DNA of 64,000 nucleotides. Origin: Agrocybe praecox. Lineage: Eukaryota > Basidiomycota > Agaricomycetes > Agaricales > Agrocybaceae. The notes beneath the pieces were generated by a model. That model was not told the origin of the DNA. It did not search any database and worked only from the letters and a program-made list of their open reading frames with translations. Of this stretch, positions 46,931 through 58,119 are shown in pieces (the first letter of the stretch is position 1; each line of letters opens with the position of its first letter). A program made the translations under genes and the position numbers. The stretch covers positions 1,054,001 to 1,118,000 of the forward strand of contig OZ024840.1 of assembly GCA_964017145.1 (NCBI GenBank). Direction: 5' to 3'.

Positions 46931-47949
46931 TTGGAAGGTTTACATGCAGCAGTCGAAGGTTCAAGTTTCAACGTTCAGCATTCGTTATCGTTTGGAAAGG
47001 CAAGGGAGAAATAATGTTAGTTTCAGATTTTTCGAGTGGAATAAAACTTGCAAGAAATTTATGCAAAAACAAGGACGTGAGAACGCGGCTTCGGGAAATC
47101 TTCGGTTTGAGCCGTGTGAAATCGCGACCACGTGCATCAGAATTGACGTGAACAACGTCGCGACTCGCTTAGAGTCTAAGTTACTTAGAGTCTATCAAGA
47201 GAGGCCCCCAGATAATACTGGTACAGGTCATGTCCCCATCCATCCACAATGGCGGCCTACGGTCGCGAGCTCGGATTTTTTTTTTTTAGCAGGTGTCCAC
47301 CCGCCGGATTTTTTTGTTTCTTTACCACGTCAAATCAGATTGTCCACTTATGTACCACCCATCATTCGCAGCGGAGGTCGAATTATATCCACCCACCCAG
47401 ACATACAAGACTCAGTCCCGGGAAGGTCCCAAATTGGGAAGGTCCTGACACAGTTCTGGCCGGCTTTGAGCCCATTATGGAAGTATGAAATGTAGGTGCT
47501 GCTATAGACCAATCATGACTTGTGCCCAGAATTAAGTAATCGAACAAAGAGGCATGTACAATCATTGAGTGCCGTTTCTGTAGAACAGTGGTCGGAGAAT
47601 TTGGGTGATAATGATGTCTTCCTAGAGTTGACAGAAAGAGCTTTCAAAGAAGTATAGGTCAAGCCCGCCAGGAAGAAGGAGGATATTGTCGCCGCCGTGA
47701 AAAAACTGGTGGGAAAGCAGAAAAGGACGATTAAGGAATATTTGGATGTAACTTATGTATTATGTAATCGCTTATGCCATTTTGGGGTCAGATCAACTTG
47801 TCAGATCTTTTGATATTTATCCACCCGCAGGAGGCGAAAATTTGAGGAACCAAATATAACGCGATTCTATATGTCAAGTATATATGTATGTAGACAAAAT
47901 ATAAGTTATGAATATATATGTAAAGAGTGTTGTTGTATTAGATCTAGAC

Positions 47950-49334
47950 TCAAGCAGCAGGTGGTGTTTGTAAATGTGATGGGTACGAAAACGAACTGAG
48001 AGTCGTCGACTGAAGTGTACCGGGCGTCTCGGTGGTGGGGTACGATATACCAGTAGCATCGGTCCTTTCAAATGTAGATCCCAAGTGCGAAAGATCGGTA
48101 AGTTCAACAGTCGTGACGTGCTCCGTTGACGAGCTCAACGTGTGATTAGTAACTTGTTCAGTAAGTCGAGTAGTCGATTGAGATGAGCCTCCTTCGCTGC
48201 TGGGATCACCCGTTGTATTTTGAGCTCCGTCCCTGTTCGACCGACTTATGAAAGCACGATAAATAGTTGTGACCACCACGAGTAAATTGGAGACAGTAAT
48301 GGCTACTGTGACCTGCGCGAATGGAAAAGGTCGTTAAATCATGTCAAAACCACCAAGTTTTGAACGTGTATACCTGTACGTGTGCCGTAAACATCACCCA
48401 TAGAGGTACATTTGTGAAGAGAAACACGGCATGGGAAATGCTCGCCATAGAGGTAAAAATTCCACACAGGAATATAGCGAGCACCAGCTTCTTATACGAA
48501 CGTTGAAGCTTCATCTTCAGCAAAATATATGCAGGTGCACAGATTAACCATAGGTCTGCTAGACCATCGGCTTTAAAAAAGGAAAATGAGAGTTGGGAAA
48601 TCTTAAAGCTATCGTTGATACTCACTAACGAGCTCCAAGATCGCAGTAAATGCCTTATAGCCCTTGACCGCGGCACACGGTTTAGCGCTTCCTTGCAAGG
48701 GGGTACATGACACAACCTTTTGAAGAATTATAGCCAGCACCATAAGTCCAAACATAATGGACACTCCTTTCGCTACGCGTTGTGCTGGTCCATAGGGGAG
48801 AAGCCTGACAATTGTTACTGCTACCGTTAGCCTTGCGGTCCTATATTCAAGACATAAAATTAGAACTGGAGAGGCAGTTGCCATAAGAAACACGGAAATC
48901 ACACCAAAGTGTAATTGTATAAAACATCACGGTCATCCATCGTATTGCGAGGCCCGAGGCCGTAGGTACGCCGTTACCCTTTGGATCTATTATGATGTTT
49001 ATGTATTTTGATTAGCAAATTGTATGGGCAAGGAACCAGCACCGCCTACCTTGGGGTCTCTGTGTTGCCTTGAAATTAATAGAATAGACCATATATAACG
49101 CGGAGACGCCAACATCGCTCAAAAGAGCCACCAGGGCCCAAAGGTCATCCCACCAGAACCTGCGAGTTCTATACCGGTGGAACAGCCTCGTAAGAGTTGC
49201 CAAAATGGCCACCGAGTGAAATGTAAAAATTAACCCTATTGAAAAATATTTTTTAGCGGGCCGTAACTCTCGACGAGAAGCAAAATGACCTCACCATCCA
49301 ATGCGACTTTCGGAATTGTGGCCAATTTAAGCAT
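47950..49334 (-). CDS. Seven-helix membrane protein, family copy G (twin of F)
   Basis: The ATG at 49334 opens MLKLATIPKVALD, spliced at G|GTGAGG to TTCAATAG, into GLIFTFHSVAILATLTRLFH, RTRRFWWDDLWALVALLSDV, SALYMVYSINFKATQRPQ, TARLTVAVTIVRLLPYGPAQ, RVAKGVSIMFGLMVLAIILQ, KGYKAFTAILELVS, DLWLICAPAYILLKMKLQRS, LVLAIFLCGIFTSMASISHA and a last helix matching copy F. The tail shows TTVELTDLSHLGSTFERTD and LSSFSYPSHLQTPPAA, then TGA at 47950. The WWDDFW motif is WWDDLW here. The frames stay open despite decay of the neighbouring sequence in this arm, which argues that the protein is still under selection. Confidence 0.78.
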
Positions 49335-50452
49335 GGAAATGAGCGATTAAACAGTAGGTGAAAGGGAATGCTGTGGGGCACCTTAAGAAGTCGACATTAT
49401 ATAGTCAAACGTTATCTGGGTACTTCATTACGAGCGGCTAAATTTAGATGATCAACGAAGACTTTACCATTACCTATAGCCTACCTTGAACCAATCGGCA
49501 ATGTAGACAGGGTTAGTAACAACTTATATACGATCGACCATACTAGATGTGTGTCTTTTGAATCGTGAGGCCTGAGGGTGCATTGAATTCCTCAACCTCA
49601 TTAAATTTGATACACAGACATTTCATATACTTGCAAGATTTAGGCCGCTTATAATTGAATCGAATCCCTTAGTTTCACCCCAGTGACCATGTTATAAGCA
49701 GCTATTTATGTTTTGTTATATGTAAAGCTTATTCGGTAAATGTACCATCTACGAATTCAGTTGTACGGAATGCGGATGGGGCTCAATAATTAGGCGGTAT
49801 CTTGGTAGTACCCTATGTAACACCGCCTCGTTAGCCTCCTACATCATTCTGCCTACTTATATATGTAGTTAAGAGTGTTAAATTCCGTGGCATGGCCACG
49901 AGGTACACACATAACATTTCACGTAATTCTTTGAAGAAATTCTCTTGAGTCGTCAGATGGCCAAGCGGCGAGACCCCATACGATATGCCTTTCGAATGTC
50001 ATGGTATTTACTTTCGAAACACAATTTCACCCCCGGGCCCTTATAGCAAGTCAAAAAATAAAGACAAAAAGAGGACTATATATCCGCCACAATATCACGC
50101 GTGGGCGACTAACGTGGGACGTTTCGGATGTTTTACTTTTATTTACTGATTACCTTTCACGGGAAAGTCCTAGAAACTCGGTGGCAGTTGCGAACGTTGG
50201 GACAAAAAAGGTGCGTTTTAAGTTTTAGTTATTTGATTCTGAATTCGAATTCGAATTCAGGTCCCCGCTACATACAATTGAAACAAAGCACGCTATGTAC
50301 GGCATTTGGGAGTGTACATGTGTCGGCGCTATTGATTGATTTACGTACAGGCAGAAAAGGAGCGTGATAGACTACGAAGCGCGCAGCCAAGTCTTTGAGT
50401 ATGCCAAATAATTTAACAGGCGAGAGAACGGGCACAAAGTCGTTTGTGGTGA
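49335..50452. other. Right-arm spacer with decayed short ORF
   Basis: Includes the duplicated TATATAATGT promoter block (49404-49397) and the broken twin of the small protein. Confidence 0.5.
49950..50200 (+). pseudogene. Decayed twin of the small one-helix protein
   Basis: From ATGGCCAAGCGG (near 49958) the frame reads MAKRRDPIRYAFRMSWYLLS, KHNFTPGPL and then TAG, about 29 codons in. Downstream sequence still matches the intact copy (GCGACTAACGTGGGA) but contains further indels and a TGA. The upstream GTGAGG donor-like site is ACGAGG here. Confidence 0.75.
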
Positions 50453-50860
50453 CTAAGCTTGAGATTGACCTGAGGAATGAGAACGAGCTGAAGGCAGTAG
50501 AGCCGAATATATCGGTCGAACCATACTATGAGGGCTGAGTGTTGGTCGTCGAAAGGTCCAGGGTTGTACCCAAATGTGAAAGCTCTGCCAGTTCCATGTT
50601 GGTGCTCCGATTTTCAGAGCGTATATGTGGAAGGCCACCCATACGGTTGGTATCTTCAATACCCGTCGTATTCAGAGTCGTCGTTTCTGGCAAGCGTGGA
50701 GAATTAGATGTGGTATCAGGGTGGACAGGGGCAGGATCCTTGAGGGCTGTTCAATGTTGGCTTTGGATTTCCATTGAGATTCTTCTGTTGGTATGGAGGA
50801 ACCACGTCGGTATTTACGAGTCCTCCGATAGTCTATATATTGCTTGACCCCTGTCATGAA
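50453..50860 (-). pseudogene. Decayed last exon of a family member (twin of copy E tail)
   Basis: The minus strand keeps TNMELAELSHLGTTLDLSTT and FSSFS-type sequence and ends SSGQSQA. A deletion of about 20 nt between FSSFS and SSGQSQA changes frame, and all helices are missing. Homology stops near 50860. Confidence 0.75.
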
Positions 50861-50934
50861 TTCCCTCCGACTTATCTTATCTTATCTCGTTCTCAAACCC
50901 CATCGATCCGACTTTCTGGTTGTTCCGCCGGCAC

Positions 50935-51810
50935 AGCGCGTTACAGCGCGTCACTTTGATTGCGGAGTTTAGAATTCCAAAATAGTTGCTTGACGCGCTG
51001 GGCCGCATGGCTCTCCCCTCGCCCCTACACTACATACAAATCCACGATGTCCAGGCCTATAATCTCCTACGACGATATCACTCTACCATACGATTCTCCG
51101 GGTAACGCAGCGCTACTACCAACAACGCTTGATAATTCTAATTCCGCTGGACATTCCCCACCTGCAAAAAAGAGGAAGAAGAACCATAACAACCAGAAGG
51201 GCAAGCAGCGGAATAACAACAATTGGAGGGACAAGGAGGGATCGACGTCCAACTCGAAAACCACCACCAACATCAACAACGAGTGCATGACAATGTAGAC
51301 GATGGCGAGTACGGCGGCGAAGGACAATGGGGCGAAGAGGAGGAGAGCCGGGAACTGACACCTGAAGAAATCTGGGACGACTCTGCGCTTGTGGACGTAT
51401 GGGACGCGGCCAGGAATACGAAGAGTACCTCCAAACCCCTCGATTTCAACACCTTCGTGCCAACACACGACCCGACGCTTGATCCATCCCCACCCGCGGA
51501 CTACCCACCCCTCCCACGTCCACCTCCAGCAAACTACACCGGTGCTCTTGCATCTGCTGGTGATACTACAGTCGATTATACCGCACCCGGCGCAGCACAC
51601 ATGGTCAGCCAAGACGAAGCCTTCCAACACGCGTTGAGCGATGTACTGGAGCGGATATTGGACGTCTGGACCGCCATGTATCATGTACGTCTTTCCCATC
51701 ATATCAACCCACCTTTCTGACTGACCACAATCTATCAGGCTCAGCGCCACATATTCCAATCAAACCCCACCAATCTCCCAATGAGCTCCTTCGCTGTAGG
51801 GGACCGCACC
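50935..51810 (+). pseudogene. SMN-like pseudogene (duplicate of 61848-63022)
   Basis: A DNA-level copy of the intact SMN-like gene, including promoter sequence (AATTGCGGAGTTTAGAAT-like block near 50960) and the second intron. The ATG at 51047 starts MSRPIISYDDITLPYDSPGN. One A is missing in the AAAAA run after TCCAACTCG (near 51257), which shifts frame to an early stop at 51296-51298. About 230 nt are deleted between GAATACGAAGAGTACC and TCCAAACC, removing the end of exon 1, intron 1 and the start of exon 2. Indels near 51645-51672 destroy the YG box (VLERILDVWTAMYH instead of AMYWGGYWTAMYH). Homology ends near 51810. Confidence 0.85.
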
Positions 51811-53999
51811 CGGAACTGGTTCGATTGACCAACATCCCCATACCCCTGACCCAGCACGATACCCCTGTGTGCGTCATGCCCTTTGTTCACGTCTCATTTC
51901 TTCGTGACCATCCCTCATCGCCGCAGGTCAGTTGAATGTTCCTCTCGCTTTTGTCTGTTACTCACCTTTCTGCAAAGTTCGCATATTAATATTCATCCCT
52001 TACCGCACCAGCCGCGAGTAGTCACCTCTCCTGGTCATTGTTCCGTTCCATGTGCTCGTAGAGGGCGGACCGACATCTTTCGAACACAGGGTGAGTGCTT
52101 TTACGTTCTTGCCCATCTTTCAGACACTCGCTGCATTCATCGTGAGGTGTTAAAACTAGCGAGCAATGACGAGCCACCAAAGACCTTGAGTTGACGAAAG
52201 TAAGCACTCGATCGCATTGGAAACCCAGAAAGGTCCTCACCAGCAGCCAGCGAACGCGTTCGAACATCAAACCCCAGACGAATCCTCACCGCACGGAATC
52301 GCTTCGAGTACTCCGAGCCCCGTACCTATCCTCAAACACCGTCCTTTCATCAAGAGCAATCCGTTGGTGGGAGGAGGACCACCATCTTTCGACCAAGAGG
52401 TGAGTACAGACATACCTAGATTGCAGAAAGAGATTCATCAGCAAACAGCGAACGCGGCACGGAACACCTCGAATTACCAGGACTCGTTGGAACCGTGAAC
52501 GTCCTAGTCGTCGTGCATCATCGGCTGGGGCGGACATGTTGAGGGTGTTCAATGGTGAGTAAAACCAGGCACCATGAGAACGCTGGATGCATGGCTCGTC
52601 GTCGTCGTCGTCGTCGTCGTCGCTCGTGATGAGTAGGAAGGAGAGGAGAGGAGACTAGGAAACACAACTTACCCCGAGGAGCTGTTGTTCTTTCCAGTCA
52701 ACTTTGCCCTCCTTATATACATAAGAGAACCTGTGTATTATGTACATTTCCGCGAATAAACGACTTTTGACCCCAACTCCAACTTTGCCGAAACGACGCT
52801 GATAGGTGGGATGTTCTGTGGGATTCCTCAGGACCTGGTTGCCATATTTCTTTATTCTGTTGTACTCCTTACTTTATTTAATTTTCATCCTAATACCTAT
52901 GTAGTCTATGTATATATTATGGCAGATATATTGTACAAAAAGTATTCCCAAAACACAAGTTAAAAATGCCTCCCTTCACACAAGTTTGGCAAAAATGTAC
53001 TAGTTTCACAAGTACGCTTACTTTTGCACAAGTTCATAATGAAGACGTACACAAGTAGAAATAAAATAAAATATTCTACACAAGTACATGTGTCTGTTGT
53101 ATGTTTTGCTTAAGTTGGCCAGAAAAATACGAGTTTTCGGACTTAAAAAATAAATAAATACACAGTATGGTAGTTAGCTGCCATCCACAACTAAATACAT
53201 GGGAGGACCTGGGATTGAACAGAGGATCTCCTGGTTGGCAAATCTTCACATTGATGAATCATTTGCGCGCGCGTGCACCCTGGAAGACGATATTGTTGCG
53301 CGTGTCCTGAGTTGAAAATTTGCGCCCCGCTCACTTGTCCCAAAAATAAAATAAATATTAAAGGTGCGCGGAAAAAATAATAATTGGGCGCCAATCAAAA
53401 AGCGCGCGTACCTTTTCCCCCACGCACATACCAGGCAAGTTTTTGACTTAGTTAATATAAGGCCTAATATGGTCTAAAGTTGGGCGGAAAGGGTGAAAAT
53501 CCCAATGAGCGGTGCGCGGGAATTTTTACCACATATTTTGTACAGCAGCCAATTTGGTCGGCGAAAATAAAATAAAATATCAAATCTAATTTTATCGACG
53601 TCAGGAAAGACGGTTGGCCCGACATACATTCGGAAGTGGCAGAATAGGATGATGAGATGGATAGATACGTATGATGATGGATTGGATGCAAAAGAAGCTC
53701 AGATTCTAGTGCAATCATACAGTTGGACTTCTCATCGCCGCGTTCCGAGGGCGCGCTGCAGCAGCATTTAATTAGATTAGAATCATTAGATAGCTAGATC
53801 TTCCTTAATATGAAAGGCTTTACATAAGTCGGCCAATCTGCTCAGGTCGATTTTGTAACGCGCTCAGTTTTTATCGTATCAAAATTCTGTCTAGAGGATC
53901 GATTAACACTGATAAATGAAAGCTTTTGTCTAGAGAATTAAGAAATCCACCCATTTTTTGGACCCCCATTTCCGTTGTACAAAATATGTGGTGACTAGT
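51811..53999. other. Intergenic, no gene identified
   Basis: A fragment near 51838-51925 reads LTNIPIPLTQHDTPVCVMPF, VHVSFLRDHPSSPQ and then a GTCAGT donor-like site. It looks like a stray exon of an unrecognised gene. 52596-52622 is a CGT microsatellite. 52.9-54.0 kb is AT-rich with repeated ACACAAGT-type words and a short inverted pair (ACCACATATTTTGTAC near 53528, reverse near 53992). Confidence 0.4.
52596..52622. repeat. (CGT)9 microsatellite
   Basis: Nine perfect CGT units, outside any recognised gene. Confidence 0.9.
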
Positions 54000-54793
54000 C
54001 TGAATGTGGCACCGTAAATGACCGCTATATGTATGCTATAATTGTCACAAGAACACATAAATTTGGCGCGATGGATATCAGTAACGTTAACTTACGAGAT
54101 TAAGTAGATACAATTGCACCCTCGGTTATTCATGATGTTTATGCCGAGACCCTACTCTCTGACATTGCATCCCAAAAAAAATCGAGGGGAAAGATAAAAA
54201 GGATAGGTATTGATAGGTATTGATAGAGGTATTCAGTCTGGAAGAACCACGGACAAGACAAATCCTATTGTAAGATACATATATGTATACTTGAACCTGA
54301 ACAACATACCTTTTGAACAGATCTCGAGAGTCTGAAAACGACAGGATTAAAGAAAAGGTGAAGATAGGATTCAAATAGGACTAGTGGACTGGCTTATCTC
54401 TGTGATCAGCCGAGATTATGCCGAGGTGTAACGTGATTCTCGGGGCTAGCCACTTGCCGTGTGCAAACCAATTTTTGGACACACCTTGGCAAAACATTCA
54501 TAGCATAGCAGGGGCATACTCTAAATTCAAATCACTCAGAATACAGTTCACAAGACGGATGTCTACGTACTGTCGAAAATTTGGAGGTGCTATCCGCAAT
54601 TGTGACCCAGCTATTCGTCTTATAACTCAAAATGGCCATTTTCAGGGTCGGGTACAGTAATCATGATGATTAACGAGGGTGCAATTGTACTTACTTAATC
54701 TGGTAAGTCAAGGTTATTGATATCGATGATCGCGCCACATTTATGCGTTCTTGTGACAATGATAGCATAGTAACAAAGCGGCACTATTCACAT
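54000..54793. mobile_element. ~0.79-kb element with ~140-bp imperfect terminal inverted repeats
   Basis: The left arm 54000-54140 (with TTGTCACAAGAACACATAAA, TTTGGCGCGAT, ACAATTGCACCCTCG) is mirrored by 54655-54793 (CGAGGGTGCAATTGT, ATCGCGCCACATTTATGCG, TTCTTGTGACAAT). The interior, about 515 bp, encodes nothing recognisable. It lies directly upstream of the GMC oxidoreductase promoter. Family and target duplication were not resolved. Confidence 0.78.
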
Positions 54794-54854
54794 CCGGTGA
54801 GCCAACACGCCCGAAGAAAACCATGCATTCTCCACCAAGTTCAATCGATTCTGG

Positions 54855-54860
54855 TATAAA
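54855..54860 (+). promoter_or_regulatory. TATA box of the GMC oxidoreductase
   Basis: TATAAA, 45 bp upstream of the ATG at 54900 and about 60 bp beyond the end of the inverted-repeat element. Confidence 0.55.
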
Positions 54861-54899
54861 GAGTGAGCCAGTGAATAGCAGGATTCCCTATCATTCACA

Positions 54900-57833
54900 A
54901 TGCCCGAATGGATCTTGGATCCTACTTTGAGCGTTGAAGACTGCCACAGAATCTTCATAAAACCACAACCCAGATCCTTCGCTTCTGATAATACGCATGA
55001 TGCGTCCTCACGCGGCGTGACCACGGAGCTTAGCGCTGACTATATTGTTGTTGGTACGAATTTCCGTCCAATGCTAAGACGAGTTCTCATGCAATTTATG
55101 CACGTATAGGAGGAGGCACCGCAGGACTAGCTCTCGCATCAAGGTAGATATTCTCATGTGTACACTCTAAGAAATCACTCTAATTGACGGATATCAGACT
55201 TGCAGATAGCGATCCAACCATCTCAATCATAGTATTGGAGGCTGGTATTCGACGTGACGATCCAGTTATAGTAAGTCAAAATTGGCGCTTAACATTGACC
55301 AAATTAATTAATATTATGTGATTCGAAAAGGACATTCCAGGTTAACTCGAAACGCAACCATCTTATCTCAGGAATGCTGCTAATATCTATCATAGGTCTC
55401 TATGGCAGAGCCGTACAAGATCATCGCTTTGACTGGTCTTACCAAACCGTACGCTTTACTATCTCTTTCAAACTCGCTCTATTCTGAATTCTTTATTTCT
55501 CCCCCTTTAGGTCCCTCAAAAGGAGTTAAATGGTAGACAAATAGTCTCCTCTGCGTATGTGTCTTCTCGATTATCATCATATCACGCCATGTAACTAAGC
55601 TTACGAATCATGCATAGGGGAAGAATCCTGGGTGGGTCCAGCGCCATCAACTACCTGGTCCAAATGCGCGGATCCTCACCAGAGTACGATGCCTGGAGTC
55701 AGTTTGGCAAAGGTTGGGACTGGGAAGGTCTTCTCCCATTCTTCAAGAAGAAGGAACAGTACACCGCACCGACGTGGGGCACAGAGCAAATCTTCCCTGG
55801 AGTTTCGGAGGCCGATGACGAACGCGCGCGTCGGGAGCAAGACAATTTCTACGGTAAAAATGGGCCAATCCATTCGAATAATAATGATATGTATAGTGAA
55901 TTGGAGCAGCCGTCTATTGTGACGCTGAACAATTTAGGGATTAAGACGAACAGGCTTCAGGCAAGATAGATTCTTCCTTTCGATTCGGCGCCTGTGTCTA
56001 AAAGTCATACTTAGGGTTATGGAGATTCCACTGGCATGTTCAACATCAACACCGCCGTCGACAGATCCAATGGTATACGTTCATATGCAGCGAACACATA
56101 CGGCGATCCACGGAAGCACCGACCAAACCTGAAGATCATAACCTGCACATACGTGACGCGTATCTTGTTCAGCGACACGGCTGTTGACGGAAACAGAGTA
56201 GCGACTGCTGTAGAGTTAATGATAATCCCTGCCCCAGAGAGTAATCTCGCACCTGACACGACGCCATTCCCCGTGATATACACCGTCAAGGCAAATAAGG
56301 AAGTGATTATATCTGCCGGTAAGTTATCCTCGTAATTTATATCCACGTCAGTTTGCACAAGCTGAGGTATATCTTTTAGGCACATACAACACTCCCAGAC
56401 TCTTGGAGTTAAGTGGTGTCGGAGATCCAAAGGTCCTACAAGAAGTAGGCATAACACCTATCATCGAGCTCGTGGGAGTAGGCGCCAACCTCCAGGAATA
56501 TCCATTCGTTGTTTCGGACTTTATTGTCAAAGACGGTGTCTTCACCTTTGGTAAGTATATTTCAGCACGCGGTAGAGGGATTACTTACCGAAATCGATGA
56601 TGATAATTCCAGACCGCCTTCGAACCGACCCGGCATACCAACAGCAGCAAATGGATCAATAGTAAGTGCTTTTCCATAAAAAGAAAACTGGTGGCGCAAA
56701 CGCATGCTATCTCTATGCAGCAAAGAAAACGGAACAGGAGCCTACGCAACAACAGTAGCAGCATACGGATTCACCAAGCTAGACAAGTTCCTCTCACCCT
56801 CCGAGATCCAAGAGTTAATGGAAGAGTTTCAGCAAGAGATGGACGCAGTCACCGATCCGTTCCACAAACAGCAGCTCGTGTCGCAGCTCTCGTACCTGAA
56901 GAACCCCGCCGTTGGAGATGTGGAGATTATCATGTTTCCGAAGGCATTTGCGACGGCTGCACCGGAGGATAAGGGCTACATAAGCTTTGCGGGGTGTATT
57001 CCGGTACGTTTCTGCGTCATTCATCAATTATGTCGTGTTAATAGTGAATTCGTGCAGCACAATGTACCACGCGGCACGGTGGTAAGCACTTACTTCCATC
57101 CATATTCTAAATCCTTAACATTGATTTTAAATCCACGTTCTTCCAACAGCACATCAAGTCCAAAAACCCAATGGACGTACCAAACATCGACCCGAAGTAT
57201 ATGGCAAGCGCTTTCGGCAAGTAGTTTTTTTCTCCCATCAAACTTGGCAATTCAGCTCATCGCGAACAGATCTGAAAATAATGACAAAACTCACCCAGTT
57301 CATGCGCAAAATCACTCAAACAGCCCCCCTAGCCGAACTGGTCGTCTGTCCCAGCACCCCACCAGCGTCAGTGCAGACCCACGAGCAATTCGAGGCTTAC
57401 GTGCGTGAACATCTCTCAACTGTGCGGCACCCCCTCGGTTTGTACACGCCATCTCTCCTACTAACATGAATGGTCTAACGACTATGTACGACTCAGGAAC
57501 GGCTTCCATGGCTCCCAGAGAGTTAGGCGGTGTAGTCAGCGAGAAGCTTATCGTGCAGTACGTCATGTTCTAACATCCCTGACGAGTTAAGACTCGGAGC
57601 TGATTAATACTGTGACTGTGTTCACAGCGGAACCACAAACGTCCGAGTCGCAGACATGTCCATCGTGCCTATCCACATCGCAGCGCATACGTGCGAGACG
57701 GCGTATGCGATTGGGGAGAAGGTGTGTTTGTGATTTTGATTCTTTGTCCATTCATACTCGAAGGTGGTGAGGCTAAGCTGATGGTGTGCGTTTTAACTAG
57801 GCCTTTTCTATCATCTCTGCCGGCGCAAATTAA
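54900..57833 (+). CDS. GMC (glucose-methanol-choline) oxidoreductase
   Basis: FAD flavoenzyme oxidising an alcohol and passing electrons to O2 or a quinone; aryl-alcohol oxidase/choline-dehydrogenase branch, substrate unknown. The ATG at 54900 (MPEWILDPTLSVEDCHRIFI) has no signal peptide, suggesting an intracellular enzyme. The Rossmann motif DYIVVG|GGTAGLALASR spans an intron. GMC signature 1 is GRILGGSSAINYLVQMRG (55.62 kb), and signature 2 is TYNTPRLLELSGVGDP (56.38 kb). Catalytic His candidates are in RHPLGTASMAP (after 57.42 kb) and IPIHIAAHTCETAYAIGEKA (57.67 kb). It ends ISAGAN-TAA at 57831-57833. It has about a dozen introns with normal borders; for example QMDQY|KENGTGAY is restored by removing 56661-56719. 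There are no internal stops after splicing. It is convergent with the F-box gene. Confidence 0.87.
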
Positions 57834-58119
57834 ACCAAGGAATTATTCACTACATTCAAAATAAAGAAATGGATACGAATATCCGCAATGTGAAAGAAAA
57901 AGACGAATAATGCAATGTAGCCGCCATTTTCTGTACATGTATCCAATTATCACGATAGCCATATCACAAATATACGATGGTCAACACAACTCGACAAGGA
58001 CTTGTCATCGTACCCAGTCCATATCTATGCTAGGGTAACTTCCATTCACCCCTTTGAACAGATGTTAGCAAGGCTTCAGGCCTTCAGCTTCAGGATTCAA
58101 ACTACTACCCTCGCTACTA

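Larger units (their letters stand above)
45875..47849. other. Intergenic with a coding-like relic
   Basis: Contains the helicase promoter, a minus-strand relic at 46740-46930 (listed separately), a T-run near 47278-47287, and fragments without identity up to the duplication arm at 47850. Confidence 0.4.
47850..50860. repeat. Right arm of the inverted segmental duplication
   Basis: Reverse-oriented counterpart of 21416-24320, with an intact receptor-like gene (47950-49334), a decayed short ORF (near 49950-50200) and a decayed tail of copy E (50453-50860). The arms are separated by about 23.5 kb. Confidence 0.85.

Noticed and set aside
51067..51759. A 230-codon minus-strand open frame antisense to the SMN pseudogene
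   Set aside because: It is the shadow of the Pro/Asp-rich SMN coding strand; a similar antisense frame exists opposite the intact gene.
53528..53992. Possible mobile element bounded by ACCACATATTTTGTAC inverted words
   Set aside because: Only about 16 bp of symmetry in AT-rich sequence, with no extended arms; chance cannot be excluded.
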